Shown here: positions 51,995-60,700 of the stretch, piece by piece
Position numbering within the stretch: the stretch's first letter is position 1
Layout of the letters: each line of letters opens with the position of its first letter
NCBI RefSeq assembly: GCF_017303215.1
Contig: NZ_JAEMWU010000001.1
Location: 1,798,001 to 1,862,000 of the forward strand
DNA from: Microbacterium esteraromaticum
Lineage (GTDB): Bacteria > Actinomycetota > Actinomycetes > Actinomycetales > Microbacteriaceae
Reading direction: 5' to 3'
DNA length: 64,000 nucleotides
Notes under the pieces: model-generated
What the model was told of the DNA's origin: nothing
The model's database searches: none
The model's input: the letters and a program-made list of their open reading frames with translations, nothing else
Made by a program: the position numbers and the translations under genes

Positions 51995-52543
51995 TCATCT
52001 CCGCCGATCAGTGCGCGCCGTGAGGGTGCGCTCGTCGCGGTCGACGGCGAACGCCAGGTGCGGCATCTCGACTCCGCGGTAGTGCTTGATGAAACGTCCT
52101 CGCACCGTCATTCCGAGACGGATCGCAACGTTCATCGACGCGATGTTCGTGTCACGGATCTGCGCGTACACCCGCTCGGCACCGAGCATGTCGAACGCAT
52201 GGTCACGGCACGCAGCGGCGGCCTCGACCGCATAGCCCCGATGCCAGAACGCCCGCTGGAACAGATAGCCGACCTCGATCACGTCCTGATCCAGAATGTG
52301 CTGCATCGTCAGCCCGCACTGGCCGATCATCTCTTCGGTCTCGCGCAGCTCGACGGCCCACAGGCCGAAGCCGTCCTCCCGATAGCGGTCGTGCATGCGC
52401 GCGAGCCATGCCTGCACCATCGGCTCGTCGAAGGCACCCTCGTAGGCGTGCATCGTCTCAGCATCCTGAAGGATGGCGCGCAGCGCCGGGAGGTCGTCAG
52501 CGGTCAGCTCGCGCAGGGCAAGACGGGGCGTGCTCAGGATCAT
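51995..52543 (-). CDS. GNAT acetyltransferase, RimJ/RimL-like
   Basis: 182 residues from the ATG at 52543. MILSTPRLALRELTADDLPAL is the usual Acetyltransf_3 start; EVGYLFQRAFWHRGYAVEAA is the acetyl-CoA-binding motif A and MNVAIRLGMTVRGRF is motif B. Such proteins acetylate N-termini of ribosomal proteins or small amines. The frame extends 14 codons further up but with no better site. Last gene of the minus-strand run starting at 55337; 20 bases separate it from the double-GNAT gene upstream. Confidence 0.88.
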   Translation of the reverse strand: MILSTPRLALRELTADDLPALRAILQDAETMHAYEGAFDEPMVQAWLARMHDRYREDGFGLWAVELRETEEMIGQCGLTMQHILDQDVIEVGYLFQRAFWHRGYAVEAAAACRDHAFDMLGAERVYAQIRDTNIASMNVAIRLGMTVRGRFIKHYRGVEMPHLAFAVDRDERTLTARTDRRR

Positions 52544-52563
52544 CGCCCCATCTTGCCCTGCAC

Positions 52564-53652
52564 TCACGACAGCTTCTTCTGCCACGCCCCGGCGTAGGCG
52601 ATCGGTCGGAAGCCCATCGCCTCATTGATCCCGAGCATGGGCCGGTTCTCCTCGGCGTTGAACGTCACGATGCGCGGAGAGTGCGGCGCCAGTTCGCGCC
52701 AGCGCAGGATGTTCGCGCACTTGACGATCTGGCCCAGCCGGTGCCCGCGGTGCTCCTTGAGCACCAGCGTGTTGTACTGGTGCGTCACACCCGCGGGATC
52801 GTCGCCGATCACGAGCTCGTTGAACGCGGCAAGGGTGCCGGTCGGAACATGTTCGACCCCGACGACTGAGACCGTCTGACCGCCGTCGAGCAGCTGCTGA
52901 TCCCGTCGGGCAACGCGCTCCGCGTCCCAGATCTCCTCGTCGATGGCCAGACCACCGCTCGGCACATCGGTCGACATCCGTGACAGCACCCACGCATACC
53001 CGTCTTGCAGATGACTCGGCGTCGGCAGTGACCAGGCAACGACCCGGTAGTCCTGGCCGGCAATGGCCGTCGCCTCAGCGAGCATCCGCTGCAGTGGCGC
53101 CGGGTCCGCCTGCAGATCGAACGCGCTGCTGCGCTCAACCTGCTCGAGCACGTATCCGTTGCCACCGAGCAGACGAGCGAGTGGCGACGTCGAGATGCGT
53201 CCCCACCCCGTGGCCGGGGCGAGCGGTGACGCGCCGGGATCGGGACGGTGCAGGGAGTACGTCTGCATGACGTGGCGCCCGAGGGCCCGCACTGCATCCT
53301 CGGCGGCGTCGACGAGCATCTGCTCGATTCCACGCCCCCACTGGTTGGGCAGCACGAGCACCTCGATCTCGGCGCTGGTCGGCTCGGCGACCGCATGGCC
53401 GATCGTCACCGCGCCGACGATCTCGGCATTCTCGCGCGCGAGCAGCGTGCGATTGACCGTATCGGTGCTCTCCCGCCAGTGCGGCAGCAGTTCTTCCGCA
53501 GTGGTGTCGTAGTCGTCCAAGCCGGTTTCGGCCCGATAGACGGCGTTGCTCAACGCCACCACCGCGTGGAAGTCCGCGGCATCGTCAGCGTCGAGCCGAT
53601 CAGGGACGTGCATCGGTGAGATCGTCACGCCCGGTGAGGCGATCGTGCTCAT
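52564..53652 (-). CDS. Double-GNAT-domain protein (paralogue 1)
   Basis: 362 residues. The first GNAT domain (about 1-165) includes EIEVLVLPNQWGRGIEQMLVDA (motif A); the second (about 190-362) includes TLVLKEHRGHRLGQIVKCA and the tail NAEENRPMLGINEAMGFRPI. This two-domain layout recalls mycothiol synthase MshD, but the sequence is too different to call it that. ATG at 53652 with AAGGAT upstream, overlapping the stop of its paralogue (ATGA). The two paralogues share length, architecture and C-terminus, a tandem duplication. Confidence 0.85.
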   Translation of the reverse strand: MSTIASPGVTISPMHVPDRLDADDAADFHAVVALSNAVYRAETGLDDYDTTAEELLPHWRESTDTVNRTLLARENAEIVGAVTIGHAVAEPTSAEIEVLVLPNQWGRGIEQMLVDAAEDAVRALGRHVMQTYSLHRPDPGASPLAPATGWGRISTSPLARLLGGNGYVLEQVERSSAFDLQADPAPLQRMLAEATAIAGQDYRVVAWSLPTPSHLQDGYAWVLSRMSTDVPSGGLAIDEEIWDAERVARRDQQLLDGGQTVSVVGVEHVPTGTLAAFNELVIGDDPAGVTHQYNTLVLKEHRGHRLGQIVKCANILRWRELAPHSPRIVTFNAEENRPMLGINEAMGFRPIAYAGAWQKKLS

Positions 53653-54740
53653 GTGAGATCCTTCCGCCAGGCGCCCTCGTAGGCGACCGGGGTGAAGCCG
53701 ATGGCTTCGTTGATGGAGAGCATGGGCCGGTTCTCCTCGGCGTTGTACGTCACGACGTACGGTGATTCGGGGTAGCGGGCGCGCCACGACAGCAATCCGG
53801 CGGTCTTCACCAGCATTCCGAGGCGGCGCCCGCGATGCTCAGCGAGCACGAGGGTGTCCTCTTGATCGGTCTTCGCGGCGTCGGCGCCGATGATCGCGAG
53901 CTCGTTGAAAGCGCACAGCTCGCCCGTGGCGATATGCTGCGCGGCCGTCACCAGCACGTGGGCTCCGCGCGCGGCGTACCGCGCGTCGTGTCGGTGCACG
54001 CGCTCGGCATCCCAGCGTTCGACCGGCATGTCCAGCGCCGCGTCGGGCACGTCCGTCGACATCCGCGACTTCAGCCAGGCGTAGCCATCGAGATGCGCCG
54101 ACGGGGTCGGCAGCATCCACTGCACGACGCGGTAGTCGAGGGCGTGCGTCTGCGCCTCGTGCTGCAGCGAGCGCAGGTGGTCCTCGCTGTCAGACGTCCA
54201 ACGCAGTTCGCTCGCGCGCTCGACCTGCTCGAGGCGGAAGTCGTGACGCTGCAGAAAGCGCGCCGCGTGGTCATTCGGCACGGCGCCGAAACCCGTCGGT
54301 GAGGCCACCTCGCCGCGCGCATCCGCACCGCGGTGCTGATTCCAGCACAGCAGCCGCCGTACACCCGCGGTGCGGGCCTGCTCTTCGACGAACCGCAGTA
54401 CCGCGGTGCCGATGCCGCGCCCCCAGTGCTCCTTGAGCAGGGCGATCGTGCCGATGGCCATGCCGCCGTCGCCATCGTGCGAGATGTTCAGCGGCACGCA
54501 TCCGACGATGCGGCCGTCGAGCTCGACGTACCACTGCGTGCGTGTGACGTCGGCGTCGCCGCGCAGCACCGCGAGCATCGCCTCGGGCGTCTGCGCTTCG
54601 TCGTCGCGGCCGGTCTCCTCGGCCACACAGGCGTTGCGCACGGCGGTGTACTCGCGGATGAGAGGGCTGGGTGCCGCGTCGGCCCGAGCCGGAAGCTCGA
54701 GCCGACGCAGCACGGCACCGGCAGGGAGAAGGATGCTCAT
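53649..54740 (-). CDS. Double-GNAT-domain protein (paralogue 2)
   Basis: 363 residues. First GNAT domain includes MAIGTIALLKEHWGRGIGTAVL (motif A); second includes TLVLAEHRGRRLGMLVKTAG and NAEENRPMLSINEAIGFTPV. Same plan as the gene that follows it. ATG at 54740 is preceded by GGAGGCTG. It starts 11 bases after the stop of the 96-residue orphan gene, so the two are likely co-transcribed. Substrate unknown. Confidence 0.85.
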   Translation of the reverse strand: MSILLPAGAVLRRLELPARADAAPSPLIREYTAVRNACVAEETGRDDEAQTPEAMLAVLRGDADVTRTQWYVELDGRIVGCVPLNISHDGDGGMAIGTIALLKEHWGRGIGTAVLRFVEEQARTAGVRRLLCWNQHRGADARGEVASPTGFGAVPNDHAARFLQRHDFRLEQVERASELRWTSDSEDHLRSLQHEAQTHALDYRVVQWMLPTPSAHLDGYAWLKSRMSTDVPDAALDMPVERWDAERVHRHDARYAARGAHVLVTAAQHIATGELCAFNELAIIGADAAKTDQEDTLVLAEHRGRRLGMLVKTAGLLSWRARYPESPYVVTYNAEENRPMLSINEAIGFTPVAYEGAWRKDLT

Positions 54741-54751
54741 CGCCAGCCTCC

Positions 54752-55042
54752 TCAGTACATTCCGCGTTGCAGGCCGTAGGTGAGCAACGCGACTGCCTGC
54801 CGCTCGTTGAGTGCCTGGAGCTGCGCGTACTGCAGGTCGGGTGCTCCGGCGGCAGGGGAGCGGTTTCCGCGCAGGCTCCGCTCGAGCAACCAGAGCGCGA
54901 AGCGTAGCCCGAGCCGGTCGGTGAGGGTCAACCGGCGCAGCTCTTCATTGCCGGGCAGGGTGAGAACCTCGCGACCGTGGGATATCGGTGGGTGGGTGGA
55001 CAGGGAACGCTGACCTTGGTCGGTCAACACAGTGATGCTCAC
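54752..55042 (-). CDS. Orphan 96-residue protein
   Basis: Start GTG at 55042 (weak AGAAAG upstream; the frame stays open to 55195). N-terminal strand-like MSITVLTDQGQRSL, then a Leu/Arg-rich helical part (about 32-60) and a C-terminal helix with NERQAVALLTYGLQRGMY. I recognise no family. It sits between the 31-residue peptide gene and the tandem double-GNAT genes. The roughly 200 bases between it and the peptide gene hold two short hairpins (CCTCGC/GCGAGG and CCCCG/CGGGG) but no clear gene. Confidence 0.55.
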   Translation of the reverse strand: MSITVLTDQGQRSLSTHPPISHGREVLTLPGNEELRRLTLTDRLGLRFALWLLERSLRGNRSPAAGAPDLQYAQLQALNERQAVALLTYGLQRGMY

Positions 55043-55241
55043 GATGCGTGTGCTTTCTGGTGATGAGGATGATGGCCCGGTGGCGACGCAGAGTCGCGTC
55101 AGCGAGCCGAGGAACCTCGCGAGATGGCGAGGGAGACGACCCCGTGGCGGGGCGGTGCATCGTGCGCGCCCGACGGGCACAGGGATGCGGATCATCGATC
55201 AGGCCACGAGGGCCCGAGAGATCGGGAGAGGCGGTGCGGTT

Positions 55242-55337
55242 CTAGCCGAGCACGTAGACGGAGGCCGCGGAGACGGCGACAAGCGCTGACACGTGCGACG
55301 CGGTATCGAACCGGGCGTCAAGCTTCGTGATCATCAT
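55242..55337 (-). CDS. 31-residue hydrophobic peptide
   Basis: ATG at 55337 (or 55334) six bases after AGGAGG, the best ribosome binding site in the region. Polar N-terminus MMITKLDARFDTASH, then the hydrophobic stretch VSALVAVSAASVYVLG and TAG. Could be a one-helix membrane protein or a precursor peptide. It has its own well-formed promoter (55369-55397) and is first in the minus-strand run that ends with three acetyltransferases. Confidence 0.6.
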   Translation of the reverse strand: MMITKLDARFDTASHVSALVAVSAASVYVLG

Positions 55338-55368
55338 GGGCGGCCTCCTCTCATAAGTCCGGTGTGTC

Positions 55369-55397
55369 ACGTTAGTGACGCTGAGGCGAGACGTCAA
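55369..55397 (-). promoter_or_regulatory. Sigma-70 promoter of the peptide gene
   Basis: On the minus strand: -35 TTGACG (55397-55392), 17-base spacer, -10 TAACGT (55374-55369). Transcript would begin about 25 bases before the ATG, leaving room for AGGAGG. Confidence 0.75.
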
Positions 55398-55524
55398 GAC
55401 AATTTCGGTTCTCTCGGCGTGTCGCACCGAAATCCATCACGCCTGACACCGCGCGGGCTCCACGCCGTCGTCGACCGTTCCGGTAGCGTATGGGCGTGAT
55501 TCACCCGACCGCGAAGGCGCCCGC

Positions 55525-58500
55525 ATGCACCTGAAGAGCCTGACGCTCAAGGGCTTCAAGTCGTTCGCGCAGCCGACGAGCTTCGTCTTCGAGCCTGGTG
55601 TGACGTGCATCGTGGGTCCCAACGGCTCGGGCAAGTCGAACGTCGTCGATGCACTCGCGTGGGTGATGGGCGAGCAAGGGGCCAAGACCCTGCGCGGCGG
55701 CAAGATGGAAGACGTCATCTTCGCCGGCACCTCGACGCGCGGGCCGCTCGGGCGTGCCGAGGTGCAGCTCACCATCGACAACAGCGATGGAGCTCTGCCC
55801 ATCGACTATGCCGAAGTCACCATCAGCCGCACACTGTTCCGGAACGGCTCCAGCGAGTACGCCATCAACGGCTCGACCTGCCGACTGCTCGATGTGCAGG
55901 AACTGCTGAGCGACTCGGGGCTCGGACGCGAGATGCACGTCATCGTCGGGCAGGGCCGGCTGGACACCGTGTTGCAGGCCTCACCCGAGGATCGTCGCGG
56001 CTTCATCGAAGAGGCCGCGGGCATCCTCAAACACCGCCGGCGCAAAGAGAAGACCCTGCGCAAGCTCGACGCGATGGAGACCAACCTCACGCGCCTCAGC
56101 GATCTCGCCGGCGAGATCAGGCGTCAGCTCAAGCCACTCGGACGGCAGGCCGAGATCGCCCGCGAGGCGCAGACGATCGCGGCGGTGGTGCGTGATGCCA
56201 AGGCGCGGATCTTCGCCGACGACGTGGTCACGCTGCGCACCGCGCTGGCCGACCATACGCGCACCGAGCAGGAGCGTCACACCGAGCGGCTCGTGCTCGC
56301 GGAGCAGGCGGATGCAGTGCGTGCGGGCATCCAGCGCCTCGAGAAGGAACAGACGTCGGCCGCCGTCGATGAGGCACGGCGCGTGTCGTTCGGCCTTGAG
56401 CAGACGCAGGAGCGCATGCGCAGCCTGTTCACCCTCGCCAATCAGCGTCTGGCGCTGCTGGGGGCCGAAGAGGACGACGTCGTGACCGCGATCACCGTCA
56501 CACAAGACACGATCGACGAGGCCAAGGACGAGATCACGCGGATCTCTGAAGGGCTCGGTGACGCGCAGGACGCCGCCGCAGCGGCGAGCCGTGACGTCAT
56601 CGCCGCGCGCGCCGAACTGGACACGCTCGACGTCGATATCGCCGAGCAGAGCGCACTGGTCTCGGCCTACGACATGCGGATGAACACACTCCGCGGCAAC
56701 GCCGATTCCGCAGCATCCGCCTTGGCCGCGGTGCGCGGCGGTGTCTTGCGGCAGGAACAGGCACTCGAATCGGCGCATAGCCGTCGTCGAGAAGCCGCCG
56801 CCGCACTGGAATCGATCGACGATGCCGAGGCGCCGGACGGCACCGCGGCAGAGTTCGCCGCCGCGTACGACGAGGCACAAAAGGCGCTGACCGCTGCCGA
56901 AGCCGATCGTGATGCGCTGCGCGAGAGACTGCACGACTCAGAACGCGAAGCCGACGCCCTGATGGCGAAGGCCGCTGCCCTCGGCAGTGCGCTGGCGCTC
57001 TCCGGCGGTGCTGCCGAGATCGTCGCGGCGGGCGCAGAAGGCGTGCGCGGACTCGTCGGCGACGCCGTACAGGTGCGTGCGGGCTACGAGGCAGCGATCG
57101 CCGCCGTGCTGGGATCGCTGGCAGAGGGCGTTCTGGTGGATCGTGCCGATCAGGCCTACGCGCTCGTCGCGGCCGGCGCGCGCGGCACGGTCGACTTCGT
57201 GATCGCCGAGGGTGGCGTCGCCCGTGAGGTGGTCTCTCAGATCACCGGCACCACGCGCGCCGTCGATGTCGTCGAAGCGCCCGCAGGCGTGCTCGCGCTG
57301 CTCGCCCCTGTGCTGATCGCCGATGACCTGGACGCGGGGCGCGCCGCGCGAAGCGCGCTTGATTCAGCGGGCGACACGCTGACGACGATTGTGACCGGCA
57401 GCGGTGAGGTGATCACGGCACACACCCTGCGCGCCGGTTCGGGTGAGACCTCGCGGCTCGAGCTGGCGGCCGAACGCGACGCGGCCACCGAGCGACTTGC
57501 CGAGGTGCAGATCACGGTCGAGGAACTGCGCGGTTCGCGCGTCGATGCGACCGACCGCGTCGAGGCGGCCAGGCGCACGGCGAAGGACGCCTTGCGAGCT
57601 CTGCGCGAACACGACGCCGCGCTGGCCTCTCACGCCGAGCAGCTCAACCGCGTCACCGTGCAGCACGAGGCCGCAGTCGCCGAGTGCGAACGTCTTGAGG
57701 CCGCACTCGCGCAGGCGCAGTCCGCGGTGTCGGATGCTGAGCAGAAGGCCGACACGGCGAAGGCAGAAGTCGCAACAGCAGAGGCCGAACCCCGCCCAGT
57801 GCTCGACGCCTCGGCGCGCGACGGGCTACTCGAAGCGCTCGAGACCGCACGCGAGGGCGAGGTGCGCGCTCGACTGGAGATCGAGACGCTGCGCGAGCGC
57901 GTGCGTGCCGCACAAGCCCGGGTGGCGTCGCTGGAACGCCAACGTGAGCAGGAGCGTGACGCCGCCGCTGAGGCCGCACGACGGGCTGTGATCCGGCGTG
58001 CTCAGCGCGAGGCTGCATCGGCGGTGGCGGACGAACTGCCGCGGGTGCTCGACTCGATCGACCGCTCGGTCAGCGAGGCCCGCGTCGCGTTGGCATCCGC
58101 TGAGGCCGAGCGCTCCGCGCAGAACGAGGAGCTCACGGTGCTGCGCTCCCAGGAAGGATCGCTGCGCGAACGCCTCGCGGGCCTGACCGAGAGCGTCCAC
58201 GGTCTCGAGCTGCAGATCCACGAGAAGAAGCTGCACCTGCACGGGCTGCTCGAACGCGTCGCATCCGAACTCGCGCTCGACGAAGATATTCTGATTGCGG
58301 AATACGGTCCGGATCAGCCGGTTCCGCGCGATCCGGGCGCTGGGGACAGCGACGATGATGCGGCTGTTCCGTTCGACCGCCGCATCCAAGAGCGGCGGCT
58401 GAAGGAGGCCGAGCGCAAGCTCGCCCAACTCGGTCGTGTCAACCCGCTGGCGCTGGAGGAGTTCGCGGCGCTTGAGCAACGGCACGCGTTCCTCACCGAG

Positions 58501-59043
58501 CAACTGGCCGACCTCACCAAGACCCGGCAGGACCTGCTGACCATCATCGCCGAGCTCGACGAACGCATGGAGACCATCTTCGCCAGCGCTTTCGAAGACA
58601 CCAAGCAGGCCTTCAGCGAGGTGTTCCCGCTGCTGTTCCCCGGAGGAACCGGCAGCATCTCGCTGACCAATCCGGACGACATGCTCACCACGGGCATTGA
58701 CGTCGCTGTGCGGCCCGTGGGCAAGAAGATCGAGCGATTGTCGCTGCTGTCGGGCGGCGAGCGGTCACTGGCCGCGGTGGCGTTGCTCGTCGCGATCTTC
58801 AAGGCGCGTCCGAGCCCGTTCTACATCCTCGACGAGGTCGAGGCGGCGCTCGACGACGCGAACCTCGGCCGCCTGCTGACCGTGTTCGAGCAGCTGCGTG
58901 AGAGTTCGCAGCTCCTGGTGATCACGCATCAGAAGCGCACGATGGAGATCGCCGATGCGCTCTACGGCGTCTCCATGCGGCAGGACGGCGTGTCGGCCGT
59001 GGTCGGACAGCGCGTGGGCGACCGCGCCGCATCCGGTGCCTGA
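55525..59043 (+). CDS. smc: Chromosome segregation protein SMC
   Basis: Condensin ATPase, 1172 residues. Walker A VGPNGSGKSNVVDALAWV (about 32), coiled coil to about 490, hinge about 505-645 (GLVGDAVQVRAGYEAAIAAV), returning coiled coil, signature LSGGERSLAAVALLVAIF (about 1073) and Walker B FYILDEVEAALDDAN. ATG at 55525 behind GAAGG and in the family's MHLKSLTLKGFKSF start. ScpA and ScpB are not in the window. Followed by ftsY, the usual order. Confidence 0.97.
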   Translation: MHLKSLTLKGFKSFAQPTSFVFEPGVTCIVGPNGSGKSNVVDALAWVMGEQGAKTLRGGKMEDVIFAGTSTRGPLGRAEVQLTIDNSDGALPIDYAEVTISRTLFRNGSSEYAINGSTCRLLDVQELLSDSGLGREMHVIVGQGRLDTVLQASPEDRRGFIEEAAGILKHRRRKEKTLRKLDAMETNLTRLSDLAGEIRRQLKPLGRQAEIAREAQTIAAVVRDAKARIFADDVVTLRTALADHTRTEQERHTERLVLAEQADAVRAGIQRLEKEQTSAAVDEARRVSFGLEQTQERMRSLFTLANQRLALLGAEEDDVVTAITVTQDTIDEAKDEITRISEGLGDAQDAAAAASRDVIAARAELDTLDVDIAEQSALVSAYDMRMNTLRGNADSAASALAAVRGGVLRQEQALESAHSRRREAAAALESIDDAEAPDGTAAEFAAAYDEAQKALTAAEADRDALRERLHDSEREADALMAKAAALGSALALSGGAAEIVAAGAEGVRGLVGDAVQVRAGYEAAIAAVLGSLAEGVLVDRADQAYALVAAGARGTVDFVIAEGGVAREVVSQITGTTRAVDVVEAPAGVLALLAPVLIADDLDAGRAARSALDSAGDTLTTIVTGSGEVITAHTLRAGSGETSRLELAAERDAATERLAEVQITVEELRGSRVDATDRVEAARRTAKDALRALREHDAALASHAEQLNRVTVQHEAAVAECERLEAALAQAQSAVSDAEQKADTAKAEVATAEAEPRPVLDASARDGLLEALETAREGEVRARLEIETLRERVRAAQARVASLERQREQERDAAAEAARRAVIRRAQREAASAVADELPRVLDSIDRSVSEARVALASAEAERSAQNEELTVLRSQEGSLRERLAGLTESVHGLELQIHEKKLHLHGLLERVASELALDEDILIAEYGPDQPVPRDPGAGDSDDDAAVPFDRRIQERRLKEAERKLAQLGRVNPLALEEFAALEQRHAFLTEQLADLTKTRQDLLTIIAELDERMETIFASAFEDTKQAFSEVFPLLFPGGTGSISLTNPDDMLTTGIDVAVRPVGKKIERLSLLSGGERSLAAVALLVAIFKARPSPFYILDEVEAALDDANLGRLLTVFEQLRESSQLLVITHQKRTMEIADALYGVSMRQDGVSAVVGQRVGDRAASGA

Positions 59044-59075
59044 GTTCGCCGGCGCGTGCCTGCGGGGTTTCGCAT

Positions 59076-59162
59076 GTCGGAAATCCCAGAGCCTTCGCTC
59101 GCCTGAAGGCGTGTCTGCAGCATCCGCCCTGCGACGCGCCGTGCGCGTCTGAGATTTCCGAC
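59076..59162 (+). repeat. Inverted repeat in the smc-ftsY gap
   Basis: GTCGGAAATC (59076-59085) and GATTTCCGAC (59153-59162) are perfect complements, with CAGA/TCTG adding to the inner side, enclosing about 67 bases of GC-rich sequence with further short pairings. The 242-base gap holds no convincing gene. Could be part of an smc terminator or a small dispersed element. Confidence 0.45.
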
Positions 59163-59273
59163 GCGTGGATGCGCGGGCCAGGCCAGTGCCCGCTCGCGGG
59201 AGCACGGCCAGACGTCGGCGGCGCCACGCCCGGGGCAGCCACGTGCAGGAGTCAGAGGGGCATGCCGTCATCG

Positions 59274-59279
59274 TAGGCT
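59274..59279 (+). promoter_or_regulatory. -10 box of leaderless ftsY promoter
   Basis: TAGGCT six bases before the ftsY ATG at 59286. Confidence 0.5.
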
Positions 59280-59285
59280 GGAGGC

Positions 59286-60161
59286 ATGGCGGAGAAGTCC
59301 TGGTCCCTCGGTCGCGCGCTGCGCGGCATGTTCGTCAAGCCCACGATCGATGAGACGACATGGGAGGACCTGGAGACCGCGCTGATCACGGCCGACTTCG
59401 GTCCGGACATCACCGAACAGCTGCTCGATGAGCTGCGCGAGCACGTCGAGCGCTTCCGCACGACCGACCCGCGCGACCTGCAGCGGATGCTGCGTGAAAC
59501 CCTCGAAGAGCGCTTCGCGAAGTTCGACACGACGCTCAAGCTCACCGAGCGGCCGGCCGTCGTGCTCGTCGTCGGTGTCAATGGCGTCGGCAAGACGACC
59601 ACGATCGGCAAGTTCACCAAGTTCCTGCGCGGATACGAGCGCAGCGTGGTCGTCGGCGCCGCCGATACCTTCCGCGCCGCGGCCGTCGAACAGCTCGCCA
59701 CCTGGGCGCAGCGCGGGGGAGCGGCGATCGTGCGCCCGCAGCACGAGGGGCAGGATCCCGCCTCAGTCGCCTTCCAGACCGTCGAGTACGCGAAGAACCA
59801 GGGCGTCGAGATCGCCATCATCGACACGGCCGGCCGTCTGCACACCAAGAGCGGACTGATGGACGAACTGTCCAAGGTGCGCCGCGTGGTCGAGAAGCAG
59901 GCGCCGATCAGCGAGGTGCTGCTCGTGCTCGACGCCACCACGGGACAGAACGGCGTCATGCAGGCCGAGTCCTTCCTGCAGCACGCCGGCGTCACGGGGC
60001 TGGTGATCACCAAGCTCGATGGTTCCGCGAAGGGCGGCTTCGTGCTGGCCGTGCAGGAGCGCACCGGCATCCCGGTCAAGCTGCTCGGCCAGGGGGAGGG
60101 CATCGACGACCTCACCGGTTTCACCCCGCACGTGTTCGTCCAGTCCCTGGTCGGCGCGTAG
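59286..60161 (+). CDS. ftsY: Signal recognition particle receptor FtsY
   Basis: SRP-type GTPase that docks ribosome-nascent chains at the Sec translocon. 291 residues, a short form lacking the acidic A domain; only N (about 1-80) and G domains. G1 VGVNGVGKTTTIGK (about 96), GAADTFRAAAVEQL, G3 IIDTAGRLHTK, G4 VITKLDGSAKGG, closing FTPHVFVQSLVG. Leaderless by its TAGGCT box. Its partner ffh is 3 kb downstream. Confidence 0.96.
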   Translation: MAEKSWSLGRALRGMFVKPTIDETTWEDLETALITADFGPDITEQLLDELREHVERFRTTDPRDLQRMLRETLEERFAKFDTTLKLTERPAVVLVVGVNGVGKTTTIGKFTKFLRGYERSVVVGAADTFRAAAVEQLATWAQRGGAAIVRPQHEGQDPASVAFQTVEYAKNQGVEIAIIDTAGRLHTKSGLMDELSKVRRVVEKQAPISEVLLVLDATTGQNGVMQAESFLQHAGVTGLVITKLDGSAKGGFVLAVQERTGIPVKLLGQGEGIDDLTGFTPHVFVQSLVGA

Positions 60162-60199
60162 GACTACCGCGGCGACACAGAGGCTGGTTTCATAGCGAT

Positions 60200-60700
60200 A
60201 TGGCGATCGAACACGACTACTTCGGAGTTCTCTCTTCCGGACCCGACGGGGCCATCTTCTGGACCGAGCGGGTCGAGTTCGGCGACCAGTCGGTGACGGT
60301 CGACCTCACCGCCCCCGACCAGGACGACGTCTCTGCGGCGGCATTGGACGCGGCGGCCGCACTGATCGGCAGCATCGAAGGGCTCGACGAGGTCGTGCGC
60401 CGCGCGATGCTCACCGAGGTAGATGACCGCACCAGTGAAGTCACCGAGTACGTCCTGCAGCAGCAGGAGGCGTATGGCGACGAACTGGAAGACGTCCTGG
60501 TCGACATCAGCGGTGATGCGGCGGTCGACATCATCCGCTCGCTGCGCCTGTCGAGCATGACGATCCTCGCCGACGAGCACGGCGGTAGCGAGCCGTTCGC
60601 CGTCCTCGAGTACGCGCTGGATGCGGATGCCACCGACGACGTGCTGCTGGTCAACCTCGGCTCCGACGGCGCCGTGATGTCGGTGATGAGCGCGGACTAG
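60200..60700 (+). CDS. DUF2004-type protein
   Basis: 166-residue acidic cytoplasmic protein. [20 protein letters not shown] at the N-terminus and DSVEF-like strands fit DUF2004 proteins common in Microbacteriaceae; function unknown. Its stop TAG overlaps the lipA stop on the other strand by four bases (60697-60700), so the two convergent genes share bases and have no terminator between them. Confidence 0.7.
   Translation: MAIEHDYFGVLSSGPDGAIFWTERVEFGDQSVTVDLTAPDQDDVSAAALDAAAALIGSIEGLDEVVRRAMLTEVDDRTSEVTEYVLQQQEAYGDELEDVLVDISGDAAVDIIRSLRLSSMTILADEHGGSEPFAVLEYALDADATDDVLLVNLGSDGAVMSVMSAD

Noticed and set aside
55043..55241. A further gene between the 31-residue peptide and the 96-residue protein
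   Set aside because: Open frames exist on the minus strand but lack ribosome binding sites and have Arg/Pro-rich shadow composition.
58922..59242. Minus-strand 106-codon frame in the smc-ftsY gap
   Set aside because: Overlaps the smc 3' end, no ribosome binding site, composition unlike the neighbours; the gap appears non-coding.
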